A DNA stretch of 18,620 bases from Acanthamoeba castellanii str. Neff (GCF_000313135.1 NW_004457586.1:854741-873360), one strand, 5' to 3'. Positions 9,171 to 18,620 are shown, counted from the first letter of the stretch. The notes: generated by a model from the sequence alone, not told the origin. Numbers and translations are program-made.

Positions 9171-10776
9171 ATGCATCATTACCAAGAAGATGTGGTGTTT
9201 GATAGAGAGAGAACTGTGTCTGCTGCACTTTTCCTTTCAAGGATTCAAACATTCTACCCAGGGATAGATGTGGGGGCACTTGATTTCTCTTATGACCCCT
9301 GCCTGAACTGTCACATCCCCCTGTTTGAGAAACATCTCCCAAACAAAGATGGGCATGTGTATGCTCATGTGTGTGTGTTTGGTTGCTGTGAGAGCTGGCA
9401 GCTCTGCTTTGGTCACCAGAGAAAAGGTGCATCTCCCTTGTCTGATGTTGTTTGTTTTATTGAATTTCTGACCACCACATGTCCATTTCTTTTTTCTTTT
9501 CTGGCCAGAACACCAAGCCAAAGTCAAGCAGACCACTGGCAAGTCAAAAAAGAAAAGAGCATCAGGGATTGAGGATTTCGTGAAGGCTCATCTTGCACCT
9601 GTTTGGCTCACAGCTTCCCCCCCCCCACAAGCTACTGTGTTATGTTGAATGCAGCTAGAGAAGGGCTGTGTAAAGGGGTGCAGCCATGGCTAAACCCCGT
9701 GGTCCAGATGGCGAAGTCACTGGCGCTTGCTGTGGAGACAACACCCTCTATTGCATCACTTCTTGAGCGGTGTCTGCCTGTAGCTGATTTGGCAATGGTT
9801 GATCTCGTTTCTTGCATTTGTGAGAAGAACACAGATCTAATCAGAACACTGGTCAACGAAGTCTAGTGCGTCTCCCAATTTTATTCTTTTTTCTTGTTAT
9901 TTCTCTGTCTAACACTCACACAGTTGTGCAGCAGAAAGGCTTGAACCACCAGCGCCACCCTTGTCTCTGTCTGATCTGCTGTACTACCAGTCTTCGCCCG
10001 TGCACATAACAAGCCCCCAGACCAGGCCAGCCTGTGGACTGTCCTCTGCTGGTGCGCTGCTGGTGCTGTTCTCCTCCGCCGGTGCGCCGCCGGTGCTGTT
10101 CTCCTCTGCCGGTGCGCTGCCGGTGCTGTTCTCCTCCGCCAGTGTGCCGCCGGTGCTGTTCTCCTCCGCCAGTGTGCCACCAGTGCCATTCTCCTCCACT
10201 GGTGCGCCGCTGGTGCCATTCTCCTCTGCCAGTACGCCGCTGGTGCTGTTCTCCTCTGCCAGTGCGCCGCTGGTGCCATTCTCCTCTGCCGGTACGCCGC
10301 CGGTGCCGTTCTCCTCTGCCAGTGTGGCGCCAGTGCTGTTCTCCTCCGCCAGTGCGCCGCCGGTGCCGTTCTCCGCTGGTGCGCCGCCGGTGCCGTTCTC
10401 CTCCACCAGTGCGCCGCCGGTGCTGTTCTCCTCCGCCGGTGCACCGCCATTGCCGTTCTCCTCCACCAGTGTGCCGCCGGTGCTGTTCTCCTCTGCTGGT
10501 GCGCCGCCGGTGCTGTTCTCCTCCGCCGGTGCGCCGCCGGTGCCGTTTGGTGGGTCATGTGTGCTGTTCTCCACCTGTGCACTGCCAGTGCTGTTCTCCA
10601 CCGCCAGTGCACCGCCAGTGCCATTCCCTGCCAGTGCACCACCTGCCCCTGAGCTCCCTCTTCCTTCTGTGCACTCGGTCCTGTGGCTGTGGGCCAAAGG
10701 GGAAATTGACCCCGACCTGCTCACCTCAAGTGAGGAGGCCTCCAGTGATGACGACCTGAAGCCATGGCTTTATTAA
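9171..10776 (+). CDS. Unrecognised protein with C-terminal decapeptide repeats (one frameshift)
   Basis: Three plus-strand exons fit together: to 9426, 9509-9865 and 9924-10776, with GT-AG introns of 82 and 58 nt and frames that match across both junctions. Exon 1 carries VGALDFSYDPCLNCHIPLFE. Exon 2 starts with a basic stretch (KSKKKRAS) and GIEDFVKAHLAPVWL. It must then lose register at the ten-C run 9617-9626 to continue as LNAAREGLCKGVQPWL and LLERCLPVADLAMVDLVSCI. Exon 3 reads LEPPAPPLSLSDLLYYQ, then about 16 decapeptides of the form VLFSSAGAPP, then an acidic end (EIDPDLLTSSEEASSDDD) and a stop before an AT-rich 3' flank. About 490 residues in all. I do not recognise a family. The start is uncertain (ATG at 9171 is the nearest). 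The C-run shift could be decay or a sequence error. Confidence 0.45.
10045..10545. repeat. 30-nt minisatellite, about 16 units
   Basis: Units of 30 nt (one of 27 nt near 10375) repeat head to tail. Because 30 is a multiple of three and the unit has no stop in most frames, long open frames exist on both strands. The plus frame is preferred because it joins an upstream exon in phase and ends in a non-repetitive acidic tail. Units differ almost only at CpG positions: TCCGCC/TCTGCC/TCCACC, GCCGGT/GCCAGT/GCTGGT, and CCG/CTG/CCA. Degenerate units continue to about 10640. Confidence 0.95.
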
Positions 10777-10834
10777 AAAATAACAAAATAAAAACGAAAT
10801 AAAAATACAATTGCATAATATTTTTTCATGCTTA

Positions 10835-11157
10835 CTCGAGTCCAGGGCAGAGAGCAAAGCCTGGACGAGAGCCTCGTTGGCGCGCAGCTTCTCCCGCACC
10901 ACGCCCTCGGACCAATAAGTGCGACTTTGCCCAGTTCGCTGCCTCAGCTGAGTTGTGTTGTTCGATCGGATCAAACGAACCTCATGGTCTTTCTCTCCTT
11001 CGCAGGCCAGGAGATTCAATCCACTCTGCGACGCGTCAGTTCTTCTTGTCAGATCGCGTTCACTACTGTTCCGAGTCGTATTCAGCCCTGCCGCCTGTCC
11101 ATTGCGCATCGAATACTGGTACCTGCTCAGTGACGCACACCAAGACTGTTTGGTCAT
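10835..11157 (-). other. CpG-rich coding-like stretch, possible exon
   Basis: CpG returns here. A minus-strand frame open from 11157 includes GQSRTYWSEGVVREKLRANE and ALVQALLSALDSS, a plausible charged helix, followed by a good donor (GTAAGC at 10845-10840). I do not recognise it, and the frame upstream is less convincing. If it is an exon, its downstream partner would lie inside the CpG-poor island. That would fit a host gene split by the insertion, but this is speculative. Confidence 0.3.
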
Positions 11158-11627
11158 AATAAACTCAGTATTCGCGCCCCAGTCTGCAGTCGGTGAAGAC
11201 GGCGGTCAAAGGTTCGCGCACGCCGAGAGCGAGGAACGCACCGGGACCCTCCAAGGTGGTTGGGCCGTCCGCTGCCATCGGGCTACCACCTTTACAGAAT
11301 GCTGATGTCTGTGCATTCGAGAATCTCGTAGTTGCGGCACGGCTGTGCAGATCGACAGGCGATGGCCATCATCCACCAGTGGCCACGCTTCTCGTCGTCG
11401 TCGTCGTCGGTGAAGTGGACGGTCTGGTGGTTGGGCCGTGCTCGATCTAGGCCTCGTGGCCGATCTTGGGGAGGCCAGCACAGAGATGGCTGAGCCCGGC
11501 AATGATGGCCATCATCCACTAGAGGCACACCGATCGACAAAGGGGCTGGACTACGATTGGGTGATAGGATTAAAAGAGTGTCGACAATAGATTCGTTTCG
11601 ATCGAAACAAAAAAACAAAACAACTTT
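11158..11627. repeat. Imperfect direct repeats in an intergenic stretch
   Basis: The 14-mer GGTGGTTGGGCCGT occurs at 11255-11268 and 11426-11439. The 16-mer GATGGCCATCATCCAC occurs at 11361-11376 and 11504-11519. The order is the same in both copies with different spacing, so this looks like a diverged tandem duplication of about 150 nt. A (TCG)n patch lies at about 11392-11410. No gene is seen. Confidence 0.6.
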
Positions 11628-14600
11628 TCAGGTGATGCGCGGGTCGGGGCCGGACGACGGTAAAGATGAAGATGACGACGGCGAAGAGGAGGGCAGCCGC
11701 GCGGCTTGTGGCGTGGGGAATGGCGGAGATGCGGAGGAGGAGGAGGAAAAATCCGGCGAGCCCAGGACCGCCGCGCATCTGCGCTTGGCGCTGCGCAGCG
11801 CCGGGAAAGCGACCACCCACCGGTCCAAGATCTGCGCCCACGCGTGACGTTTCACGTTCCCCATAGAAGGCCACAGCATCAGCGTCGTCGTCATCAACAT
11901 CATCATCATCATCATTGTCATCAATAGCTAAGTGTGGCGAACCTGGAGCAGCTGTCGCATCGAATCAACCTCGTGCATGTCTCGAAACACGTCAACCACG
12001 GAGAATATGGACAAGCTCCCATTGCTGCACAAAATTAATAAATAATTAAATAAAGATAAATAAATAAATAAAGAAGAGTGCGATGTGTGCGTGCGACATT
12101 TACCTCGCGTAGATGCTGGCCGGAAGAGAACCGATGCGAAGGAATTCCTTGGCCCACCCCAGCGCCATCTGCGGCTGTTGGTCGTGACAGGTGCGAGTGA
12201 GTGTTGGTTGCGTGTGTGTGTGTGTTGCGTGTGTTGCTGACATGGTTCGTTTCACAGCACGACGTGGAATTGATAGGGGGGGGTTACCTGCGACAGGCTG
12301 CGCCAGCATTCAGCCCTCAGACGGTAGAGGTACAGCCGAAGAGACACATAGACCGAATCCGAGAACTCTGGATTGCCTTCAAACGCACACGCACGACGAA
12401 CGCACGTACACGACGCACGACATAACACACAACGCACGACGCACGACGCACGGCACACACACGACCGCACACGCATGAGTTGACGATGGAAGAGAGTCGG
12501 TTGGGTTGGGTTTCTGGGTACTCTTGCCGCCGGACTCACGGTAGTACTGGTGGAACTGGGTCTCCATGCGGTCCATGAGATCCAGCAAGCCGTGGAACGT
12601 GTCGTGGAGTCTCCCCACGCCGTCCATGCGCCCCTCGCGCTCGGCCCTGTCCAGCTGCTGCCTCGCCAGCTTCACACCTGCAGCCCCCCCGTGAGAACGC
12701 GTGCGTGCGGTCGTGTCGTTGGTCGTGTCGTGTCGTTGGTCGTGTGGGAGGTGAACCGAGAACGGCCTGGAGAATGATGCGGCAGCTATAGGTGATGCGG
12801 GAGAGGGCGGTGGCCGAGATCGGGATGATGTCCCGGCTGTGCCGGTTGAGCGAAAAGAGCGGGTCGTAGGGATACCGCTCCATCTGCGCGTACTCCCTGT
12901 GCAGCTCGGCCGTCGCCTCTTCCGAGTTGGTGTCCACCTGCGCCAGGATGATCAAACTGCGCAAGTACACATCGCTATTCTACACGAGTGTCATGTTGCG
13001 TGTGCGTGTGCGTGTGTGTCGTGTGTCGTGTGTGTCGTGTGTGTCGTGTGTGTGTGCGTCGTGTTGTTGGTTGTGTCAGCCCTGATGCGCTACGTTGGTG
13101 GGTCGGAGTGGGCGAGAAGGGTACCTGGGCGCCGATCTGCCGGCAGAGGGTGGTGGCCAGCTTGAGGAAGTAGAGGTGCTGGCCGCCGGCCTCGCCCAGC
13201 TCCTCCCGGCCCAGCCGGACGTCCAGATAGGCCATCGCCACCAGCGCCTGTGAGACCCGCCAACCGAACAGCCATTAATGTAAGAAGAAAAAATGAATAA
13301 AGAAAGATATAAAAGAAAAAAAGAGACGTACTTGGGCGATGGCGTATTCAGGCTGGTCGAAGATGTAGCTGAGCTCCTCGCGGGCCTTCATTCGAAACTC
13401 GACCGCTAGCTGTGTGTGGCCCGCCAGAATCGCTCCTGCCAGGTTAGGGACATGTACTCAGTTTAGTTCAACACACACCACACACCACAACACACACACA
13501 CACCACACACACGCGAACAAGCTCGTCCTACTACCACAACGACTACGAACCCAGTGAGAGGCCGATGTGCACGCTGAGCGAGAGCGGAGTCGCCCCTTCG
13601 CCTTCGCTTGATAGCACCATCTGCAGTGAAAAACAAACAGATCAGTGTACGGCACACCGCCACCACATCGTGAAAGAAAACGTGCGTGTCGTGCGTGTCG
13701 TTGCGTGTCGTGAGGTGCAAGATGTGTACCTTGATGCTGTCTTCGAGCAGGCACGCGGGGTTGAGGGGAACGATGGGCCACAGATTGCTGCGGTAGGCCT
13801 GGAGGTGGCTCATCGTGATCGCATACAAATGGAGGTCCTGCGCCACTGTCAGCAGCCGCGGAGACGCCGCCGCCGCCGCTGCCGCTTCAAACTGCTCCTG
13901 CCGACTCCAATCGGAGGTAACAAGTTGGCGGGCGCCATCGTCGTTGGCATCGTCGTCGTCATCGCTCGGGAGAAAGAGGCGCAGAAGAGCGTCCATGGAC
14001 GGTTGCTGGTGGTCGCCTCTCGCGGTTGAGCTGTTGGTGGAAGCCGGAAAGGATGGCGGCGACCGTGTGGTGGTGGTGAATGAGTGCCAGCGCGACGCCG
14101 ATGGCACGAGCGGGTCGCGTTCCACCGGTGCTCGGCTCCGTTGCACCCTCGCCTCTGTGTGGCCACACCACCCAAGTCAGTTCGCGCACACAACACGCAC
14201 ACACACACACCACGCGCACACACACACGTGCACACACACGCACACACCTATTGGCGCTGCGAGGCCGTGCGATCGGGTGGTCGCGGCGGGCTGCGTGGCA
14301 TGCGCGCCAGGCCGGACGGACTGCTGAGTGGGTGCGGGCGCGGGCAGCAGCATCTGGTAGGCTGCCGACGGTGAGTCGTCGTCGCGCCGGCGTTGCTTCT
14401 TCGTTTGGCTCTTCTTCGACTGGCGACGCCTCGTGATGGTGCGTCGGGCGAGGAACGAGAGGCCCGCACCTACCCCTATCCGCGACAGCGTCGAATAGAC
14501 CTCGTCCTTGCTCGTCGCGTGCGGCCCCAGCGCACCGAGCCCGGGCGTCGCGACCGCCCAGGCCGGCGCGCCATTATCAACAACGTCGTCATTGTGGTTA

Positions 14601-15120
14601 CCACTCAAGGTTGCTGATGATGGTGCGGCGGCCGCAGCGATGGTGGCGCTGCTCGATCGGCCGCCCACAACAGCACGTGCCGACGTTGATGGTGGCGATG
14701 ACGACCATGACGACACCTTTGCTGGTGATGAGGACGATGACGGTGATGATGCTGATGATGTGAGCATGATGGGCGAGGAGGACGGAGAGGCGGAGGCGGC
14801 AGCGGCGGCGGTTGTGGTGGTGCGAGGCGGCGCGTCGTTCACCAGGTCGATCTGCTCGACGGAGCGGCGGTGGGCGAGCGCAGGCGGAGATGATGAGGCG
14901 AGGGACGGAGCCGACGGCGCGTAGTAGTCGTACAGCAGCGACGCCAGCTGGCACCCGGCTGTTTCCTCCACGCCCGCCTTCGTTCTTTCCTCTTTTCGCT
15001 TTCGTTCTTTCGTGCTTAAAATGAGGAAAAGGGAGGGGTTTGATTGTTTAAGATTGTTTATTGTCAAAATATATTGAAACAAAAGAGAAAAGGGGAGAAG
15101 ACGCACTGCTTTTCTGCCAT
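11628..15120 (-). CDS. Helical-repeat protein resembling fungal-type transcription factor regulatory regions
   Basis: Twelve exons on the minus strand: 15120-15107, 15014-14248, 14154-13730, 13620-13551, 13435-13332, 13247-13125, 12979-12757, 12677-12540, 12376-12288, 12168-12104, 12024-11943 and 11831-11628. They total 2304 nt (767 residues) with every phase matching. The N-terminus is basic (MAEKHTKERKRKEERTKAG), followed by a long Ser/Ala/Pro region and a basic patch (RRTITRRRQSKKSQTKKQRR). From about residue 360 there is an all-helical region: TVAQDLHLYAITMSHLQAYR, AGHTQLAVEFRMKAREELSY, ALVAMAYLDVRLGREELGEA. Its TPR-like spacing recalls the middle region of Zn2Cys6 factors, but no Cys6 cluster is present. 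The 3' end is uncertain: without the last splice the frame ends at TAG 11930-11928 (704 residues). Exon 3 could also use the acceptor 2 nt later in another frame. DNA binding is unproven. Confidence 0.7.
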
Positions 15121-15363
15121 CTCTAGAAGATGGTGGTGCGGCAGGCCTCGGCAGCCTCTTCAAGATCACTTCTAGAAAGAAAAAGATAGGTACCGGACAC
15201 CGGCTGTTTGTGTCATGCACGCAGGGTAATATGCAGCTCGGCAATAAACGGTCTGTTCTCTTTCGCTGTGTTCTTCCGGAAGAACCTATGTAGCCCTACA
15301 TAGTTGACAAGAGATGAACTGCGCGTCTTCCCGTGAATGGGCGTAGCGTCGTGCTAACTTGTT

Positions 15364-15369
15364 TTTATT
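15364..15369 (-). terminator. Probable polyadenylation signal AATAAA of the RapGAP gene
   Basis: AATAAA on the minus strand lies about 67 nt after the TAG of the upstream gene. It is inside the 315-nt spacer 15121-15435, which must also hold the promoter of the downstream minus-strand gene. Confidence 0.5.
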
Positions 15370-15435
15370 GGTGGCTGCTTTGTCAAATAAATAGATGAAC
15401 TTGAAGAGGCCTCTGGGTGCACTTCGCTTCTTCTT

Positions 15436-18400
15436 CTATTTCTTGTACTCCTTGATGAGGTTGGAGAAGATGACCTTTCGCGTGATCTTCATCTTGCTGA
15501 TGAACGCCGGCGCGTGATAGGCCGCATTCTCTGCGTTGATCACTGCACACACGCCAACAAAAAGCAACGACACGCGAAACGAGTCAGCAAAGAAAAAACT
15601 GGACAAGGGCTGTAATGAGTGGAAGTGTGTGCGTGTGCGTGTGCGTGTGCGCGTGTGCGTGCGCGTGTGCATGCGCGTGCGGTGTGTGCGAAGCGTACGC
15701 TTGTGGAGGAACATCTGCGTGAACTCCGGGCCGGCGGCGAACACGGGCGGGTCGGGAAGGTAGGGCGAGATGGGAGCCACGCCCTCCTTGGTCACCACCT
15801 CGATCCTGCAAGCGCGAAACCCCCCAAAACAAGTGAGTTCCGTGCGTGTGCGAAGAGCGTGTGCGGTGATGTGCGTGTGCGTTGGAGTGGGTAGGGAACT
15901 ACCTGTAGTAGGTCTCCTTCTTGTCGCCCCGATCGGCGGGGAGGAACTCTGGGTTGGTCTCCTCGCGCACCACGAACCACACGTCTGTGATGGGTCGGTT
16001 GGCATCATGTCAGTTCGACAAACGAGAAGACCGAACACGAAGACGAAAGCGAAAGCGAAAGAAGGCGGAGTTGAAGTTGCGTACGGTTGAACTCGGAGGC
16101 GATGCAGGTCGGGTCGAAGATGGTGTCGCCCGCTTGGAACACGATCACCACCACGTCGTTGCCGAGATGTCGCTTTCGCTCCAACTGCTGGACGTCCTTC
16201 TTGGAGTGGGGAAGGAGGGTGGACACGTGGTACATGACCTCGTAGGGCCGCTCGGGGATGTCCGACGGCAGCTCCGCAAACACTGAGTGCTCGCCCGTCT
16301 TCCCGCCTGGCCAGCCCCACCGACGATGAGCATGTCGCACACGCACACGCACACCACCGCACACGCACACACACACCACACACGCAGGCCCTCGCGCACA
16401 AATGGAGGGAGAATGTTCTTACGTGCAACGTCGAGGCCGCCGTCGTATTTCTTCCACCCCTTGAGAGGAATCTTCTCGCCAATGGACTCCAGGAACTTGT
16501 CGAACTTGATGCTGCTCATGTCTGCAAGAGAAGAGCGAAGAGCGAAGAGCGGAGTCGTGAGCAATCGGTTTCGTTTTCTCTTCTTCTCCCACGCCACAAG
16601 GCACAAAGTGCGCGGAGTAGCGGTGTGGTGGGATGTGGTGGTAGTACGTACTATTCGCAAACATGTCGTTCTCCTTGGTTTGGCCCTGGCGGCAGAAGAG
16701 GACGCCAAACTTGTACCTATATACATGCTGTCGAGTGGGAGGGGAGAGATTGGGCCAAGTCAACGCCGTGAGCCGCGGAGACGCGAAAAGCGAACGAACA
16801 ACTCGGGGTAACGGGGATTGGACGTACGCATCCCTCCTCGAACTTGAGGAGCTCCTTGTGCAGCTTGGCGTTGGCGATGGGCTTGATCGCGTCGAGCGCT
16901 ATCCGCTTGTCCACTGTGTCGTCCGAGAACAACGCACACGGAGCGCGAACGTGAGTCACCTGCACACAACAAAATGTAATGCAACGCGGGCGACATACCG
17001 TAGTCGATGATCTCCTTGCGGCCGGCACTGGCAGGCAAGTCCTTCAGGGGAATCAACATTCGCTCCACCGCCTGATGAAGGTCGTAGTTAGACCCGTTGT
17101 GGGGAGAGTGCCCTCTCGAGATGGGGAGAGCGCCGTACCTTCTCCGAGCGGTAGAGTACGCGCCAGGCCGTCTTCTCGCGGATTGCGGAAATGATGATCG
17201 GACCCAACACCGGGTCCATCCCACAGAAATTCTTGTGGTCTGGAGCCGACAGGCGCGAGTGCGTGTGAGATATCATGTTACAATATGCACATGGCGCACA
17301 TATTGTTTGTATAAATATATATTATCATGATTGGTGTACCTTTGCCCATGAAGTACTCCTTGTACCAGGCGATGTTGTGGTCAGCGTTCTCTATCTCATA
17401 TCGCACGTCCTCCTAGCCAATAGCAATAATAATAATAATAATAATAAAAGAATACAAATAAAAAAGTAAGCGCAGGCACACTCTCGAGGAAAGGTGTCAG
17501 GAGGTTCTACCGAGTGATACTTGGCATTGATGACTCGAGCCTGTCCTCGCTCCACTTGGTAGCCGGGCACGTCCAGAGCCAACTTCACAATCTTGGGTTG
17601 CAGCGAGACGTGACGTCAGCACGACGCGAAACCCACAAATGCTGAAAAGTCGATGGAAGCACCTTGACGTTGCTTTCGGCGGCCTTCTTGCGGGCCTCCT
17701 CTTCCTCCTCGAGCCGCTTCGCCGCGGCCTCTTCTTCGGCTTGGCGTCGCTCCTGGTAGAGTCGCTCCCGCTCCACTCGGCTGAGCCGCGTGTCTTCCTT
17801 TTCCTTGCCAAAGTTCAGGATCTCCTTCACCACTGCAGGATCGAATCGGAGTTAGTGACAGCGAGGGGAGGGGCAAAGAACGAAAGCGAGCGCAAATAAC
17901 GAAGAGAAAAATGTGAAATGTGGGGGGGTCAGTACTGAGGAGGAAGGCAGATTCGACGTTCTCGCCGGATTCGCTGGAGGCCTCGGTGAAGGCGGACTTC
18001 CAATCGAAGGCCAGCTTCTTGCCGTCCGAGGTCAGCACCTCGCGCTGGTCCTCCTGGTCCACTGATGACGAAGAGCAGAGATTGGATGAGCAAACGGCGA
18101 AATAGGGACCGGGGCAGACAATGTTGAACGAAGCACGAAAAGGGGGAACGCGTACTCTGAGTTCCGACGATGCACATCGGCACCGCGCGAGCTTCCTTGG
18201 CCTTCAAAATTCGCTCCTTGTAGTTACTCAGCATGGCTGTGTGACACACACACGACACACGGCACACGGCGCACACAACACACCGCGTGAGCCAGTGAAG
18301 GTGTGGCAATCGCTGAGCGTCCAGATGCCGTACCAAAGGTGCCGGCATCGCCGATGTTGTAGACCATCATGAAGCCATCGCCCCAGGCAAGCCACTGTCA

Positions 18401-18620
18401 CGGGAAAGGCTACGGCTTAGCGAACCGCCAACGCTGTAGCAGGTCCCATAAACGGGAAGGGTGTAGGAATACGTTGGGGTAGAACTCGCTGTAGAGGGCG
18501 AGGTCGCCCGAGATGTCGCGAATCTTGAGCGTGTACTGCTTGTCGTTGACAGTCAGCGTGTGGACGTGATCGTCCTCTGCGCCGCCGCCACCGCCACCAC
18601 AGGCCACGCTGTGAGTCACT
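15436..18620 (-). CDS. Ras-like GTPase domain fused to a RapGAP domain (5' end off the window)
   Basis: Exons on the minus strand: 18620-18473 (partial), 18394-18334, 18236-18156, 18061-17936, 17832-17663, 17591-17511, 17412-17340, 17239-17139, 17071-16999, 16913-16828, 16727-16652, 16521-16423, 16306-16085, 15984-15903, 15805-15699 and 15542-15436. The last 15 total 1545 nt, in frame throughout. The first four give the end of a Ras-like fold: TLKIRDISG (G3, normally DTAG), GDGFMMVYNI, VGTQMDQED (G4, normally NKxD), and FTEASSESGENVESAF (G5-like). A charged coiled coil follows (ERERLYQERRQAEEEAAAKR). Then comes RapGAP: WYKEYFMGKDHKNFCGMD, YKFGVLFCRQGQ, GGLDVARGKTGEHSVF, YEVMYHVSTLLP, and RKRHLGNDVVVIVF with the catalytic Asn (codon 16160-16158). 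RapGAPs stimulate GTP hydrolysis on Rap-type GTPases with this Asn thumb. The P-loop and start lie beyond the right edge. Confidence 0.9.
15619..15690. repeat. Alternating GT/GC tract in the last RapGAP intron
   Basis: A run of GTGTGCGTGTGCG-type sequence fills the middle of the intron 15698-15543. On the coding strand it reads as alternating C-purine. Comparable tracts lie at about 780-830, 3065-3150, 12990-13065 and 14185-14248, all within introns. Confidence 0.85.

Larger units (their letters stand above)
5590..10790. mobile_element. CpG-depleted island of decayed genes, probable old insertion
   Basis: Composition changes sharply against both flanks. CpG is nearly absent (4 in the 480 nt at 6061-6540), while host exons carry about one per 8-10 nt; TG and CA are abundant. 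It contains an ankyrin fragment, a methyltransferase remnant, a DDE transposase remnant and an unrecognised gene with a minisatellite. Several breaks look like CpG transitions. I found no terminal inverted repeats or target-site duplication by eye, so the ends are only compositional (about plus or minus 100 nt) and the island may be a composite of several insertions. Confidence 0.65.

Noticed and set aside
10045..10545. Regularly repeated units as a possible CRISPR array.
   Set aside because: Units are directly adjacent with no unique spacers, and the genome is eukaryotic.
9881..10724. Long minus-strand open frames over the minisatellite (repeats such as EENSTGGAPA).
   Set aside because: They arise because the 30-nt unit has no stop in several frames. 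Only the plus frame joins an upstream exon in phase and ends in a unique tail.
5590..10830. Terminal inverted repeats or target-site duplication of a transposon.
   Set aside because: Comparison by eye of the two compositional ends gave no convincing match; a computed search could still find one farther in.
11193..11450. Plus-strand open frames at 11193-11450.
   Set aside because: Low-complexity arginine/valine-rich translation over triplet repeats, with no domain, splice logic or start context.
13849..14247. Alternative reading of exon 3 of the helical-repeat gene (IGVALALIHHHHTVAAILSG frame).
   Set aside because: It needs an additional intron. The chosen frame runs unbroken to the next donor, though the alternative acceptor 2 nt later is not excluded.
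1..18620. tRNA or rRNA genes.
   Set aside because: No cloverleaf with A/B boxes or rRNA core segment was recognised on either strand by eye.

Overview
The window is nuclear DNA of a protist, most likely an amoebozoan of the Acanthamoeba type. The genes are GC- and CpG-rich and are split by many short GT-AG introns (mostly 70-180 nt). Those introns are filled with alternating CA/GT tracts, and the alpha and beta subunits of tryptophan synthase are fused in one gene. The species call is inference from these traits.

Left part (1-5049): a divergent pair of tryptophan genes. Anthranilate synthase component I (trpE, minus strand, cut by the left edge) and a nine-exon alpha-beta tryptophan synthase (plus strand, 686 residues) share a roughly 250-nt spacer. 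They encode the first and last enzymes of the tryptophan branch.

Middle (about 5590-10790): a compartment with different chemistry. CpG is almost absent (4 in 480 nt at 6061-6540, against 22 in 180 nt at 3181-3360), while TG and CA are plentiful. It holds a broken ankyrin-repeat fragment of the kind common in amoebae and their giant viruses, a broken SAM-dependent methyltransferase, and a broken Tc1/mariner-like DDE transposase. It also holds an unrecognised plus-strand gene that ends in a 30-nt minisatellite coding for a decapeptide repeat. The damage is consistent with CpG to TpG/CpA decay: premature TGA codons, loss of two transposase catalytic residues, and nearly all variation among the minisatellite units. 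I read this as an old mobile or viral-type insertion that was cytosine-methylated and then deaminated. Its genes carry introns whose donors do not follow the GTAC preference of the flanking genes.

The island flanks (5264-5586 and 10835-11160) hold CpG-rich coding-like debris; 11160-11627 holds imperfect direct repeats.

Right part (11628-18620): two minus-strand host genes in tandem. One encodes a helical-repeat protein resembling the regulatory region of fungal-type transcription factors (12 exons, about 767 residues). The other, cut by the right edge, fuses a divergent Ras-like GTPase domain to a RapGAP domain with its catalytic asparagine. All exon-intron structures come from reading frames and splice signals; frame continuity across every junction (for example 2061 nt for trpAB and 1545 nt for the last 15 RapGAP exons) supports them.
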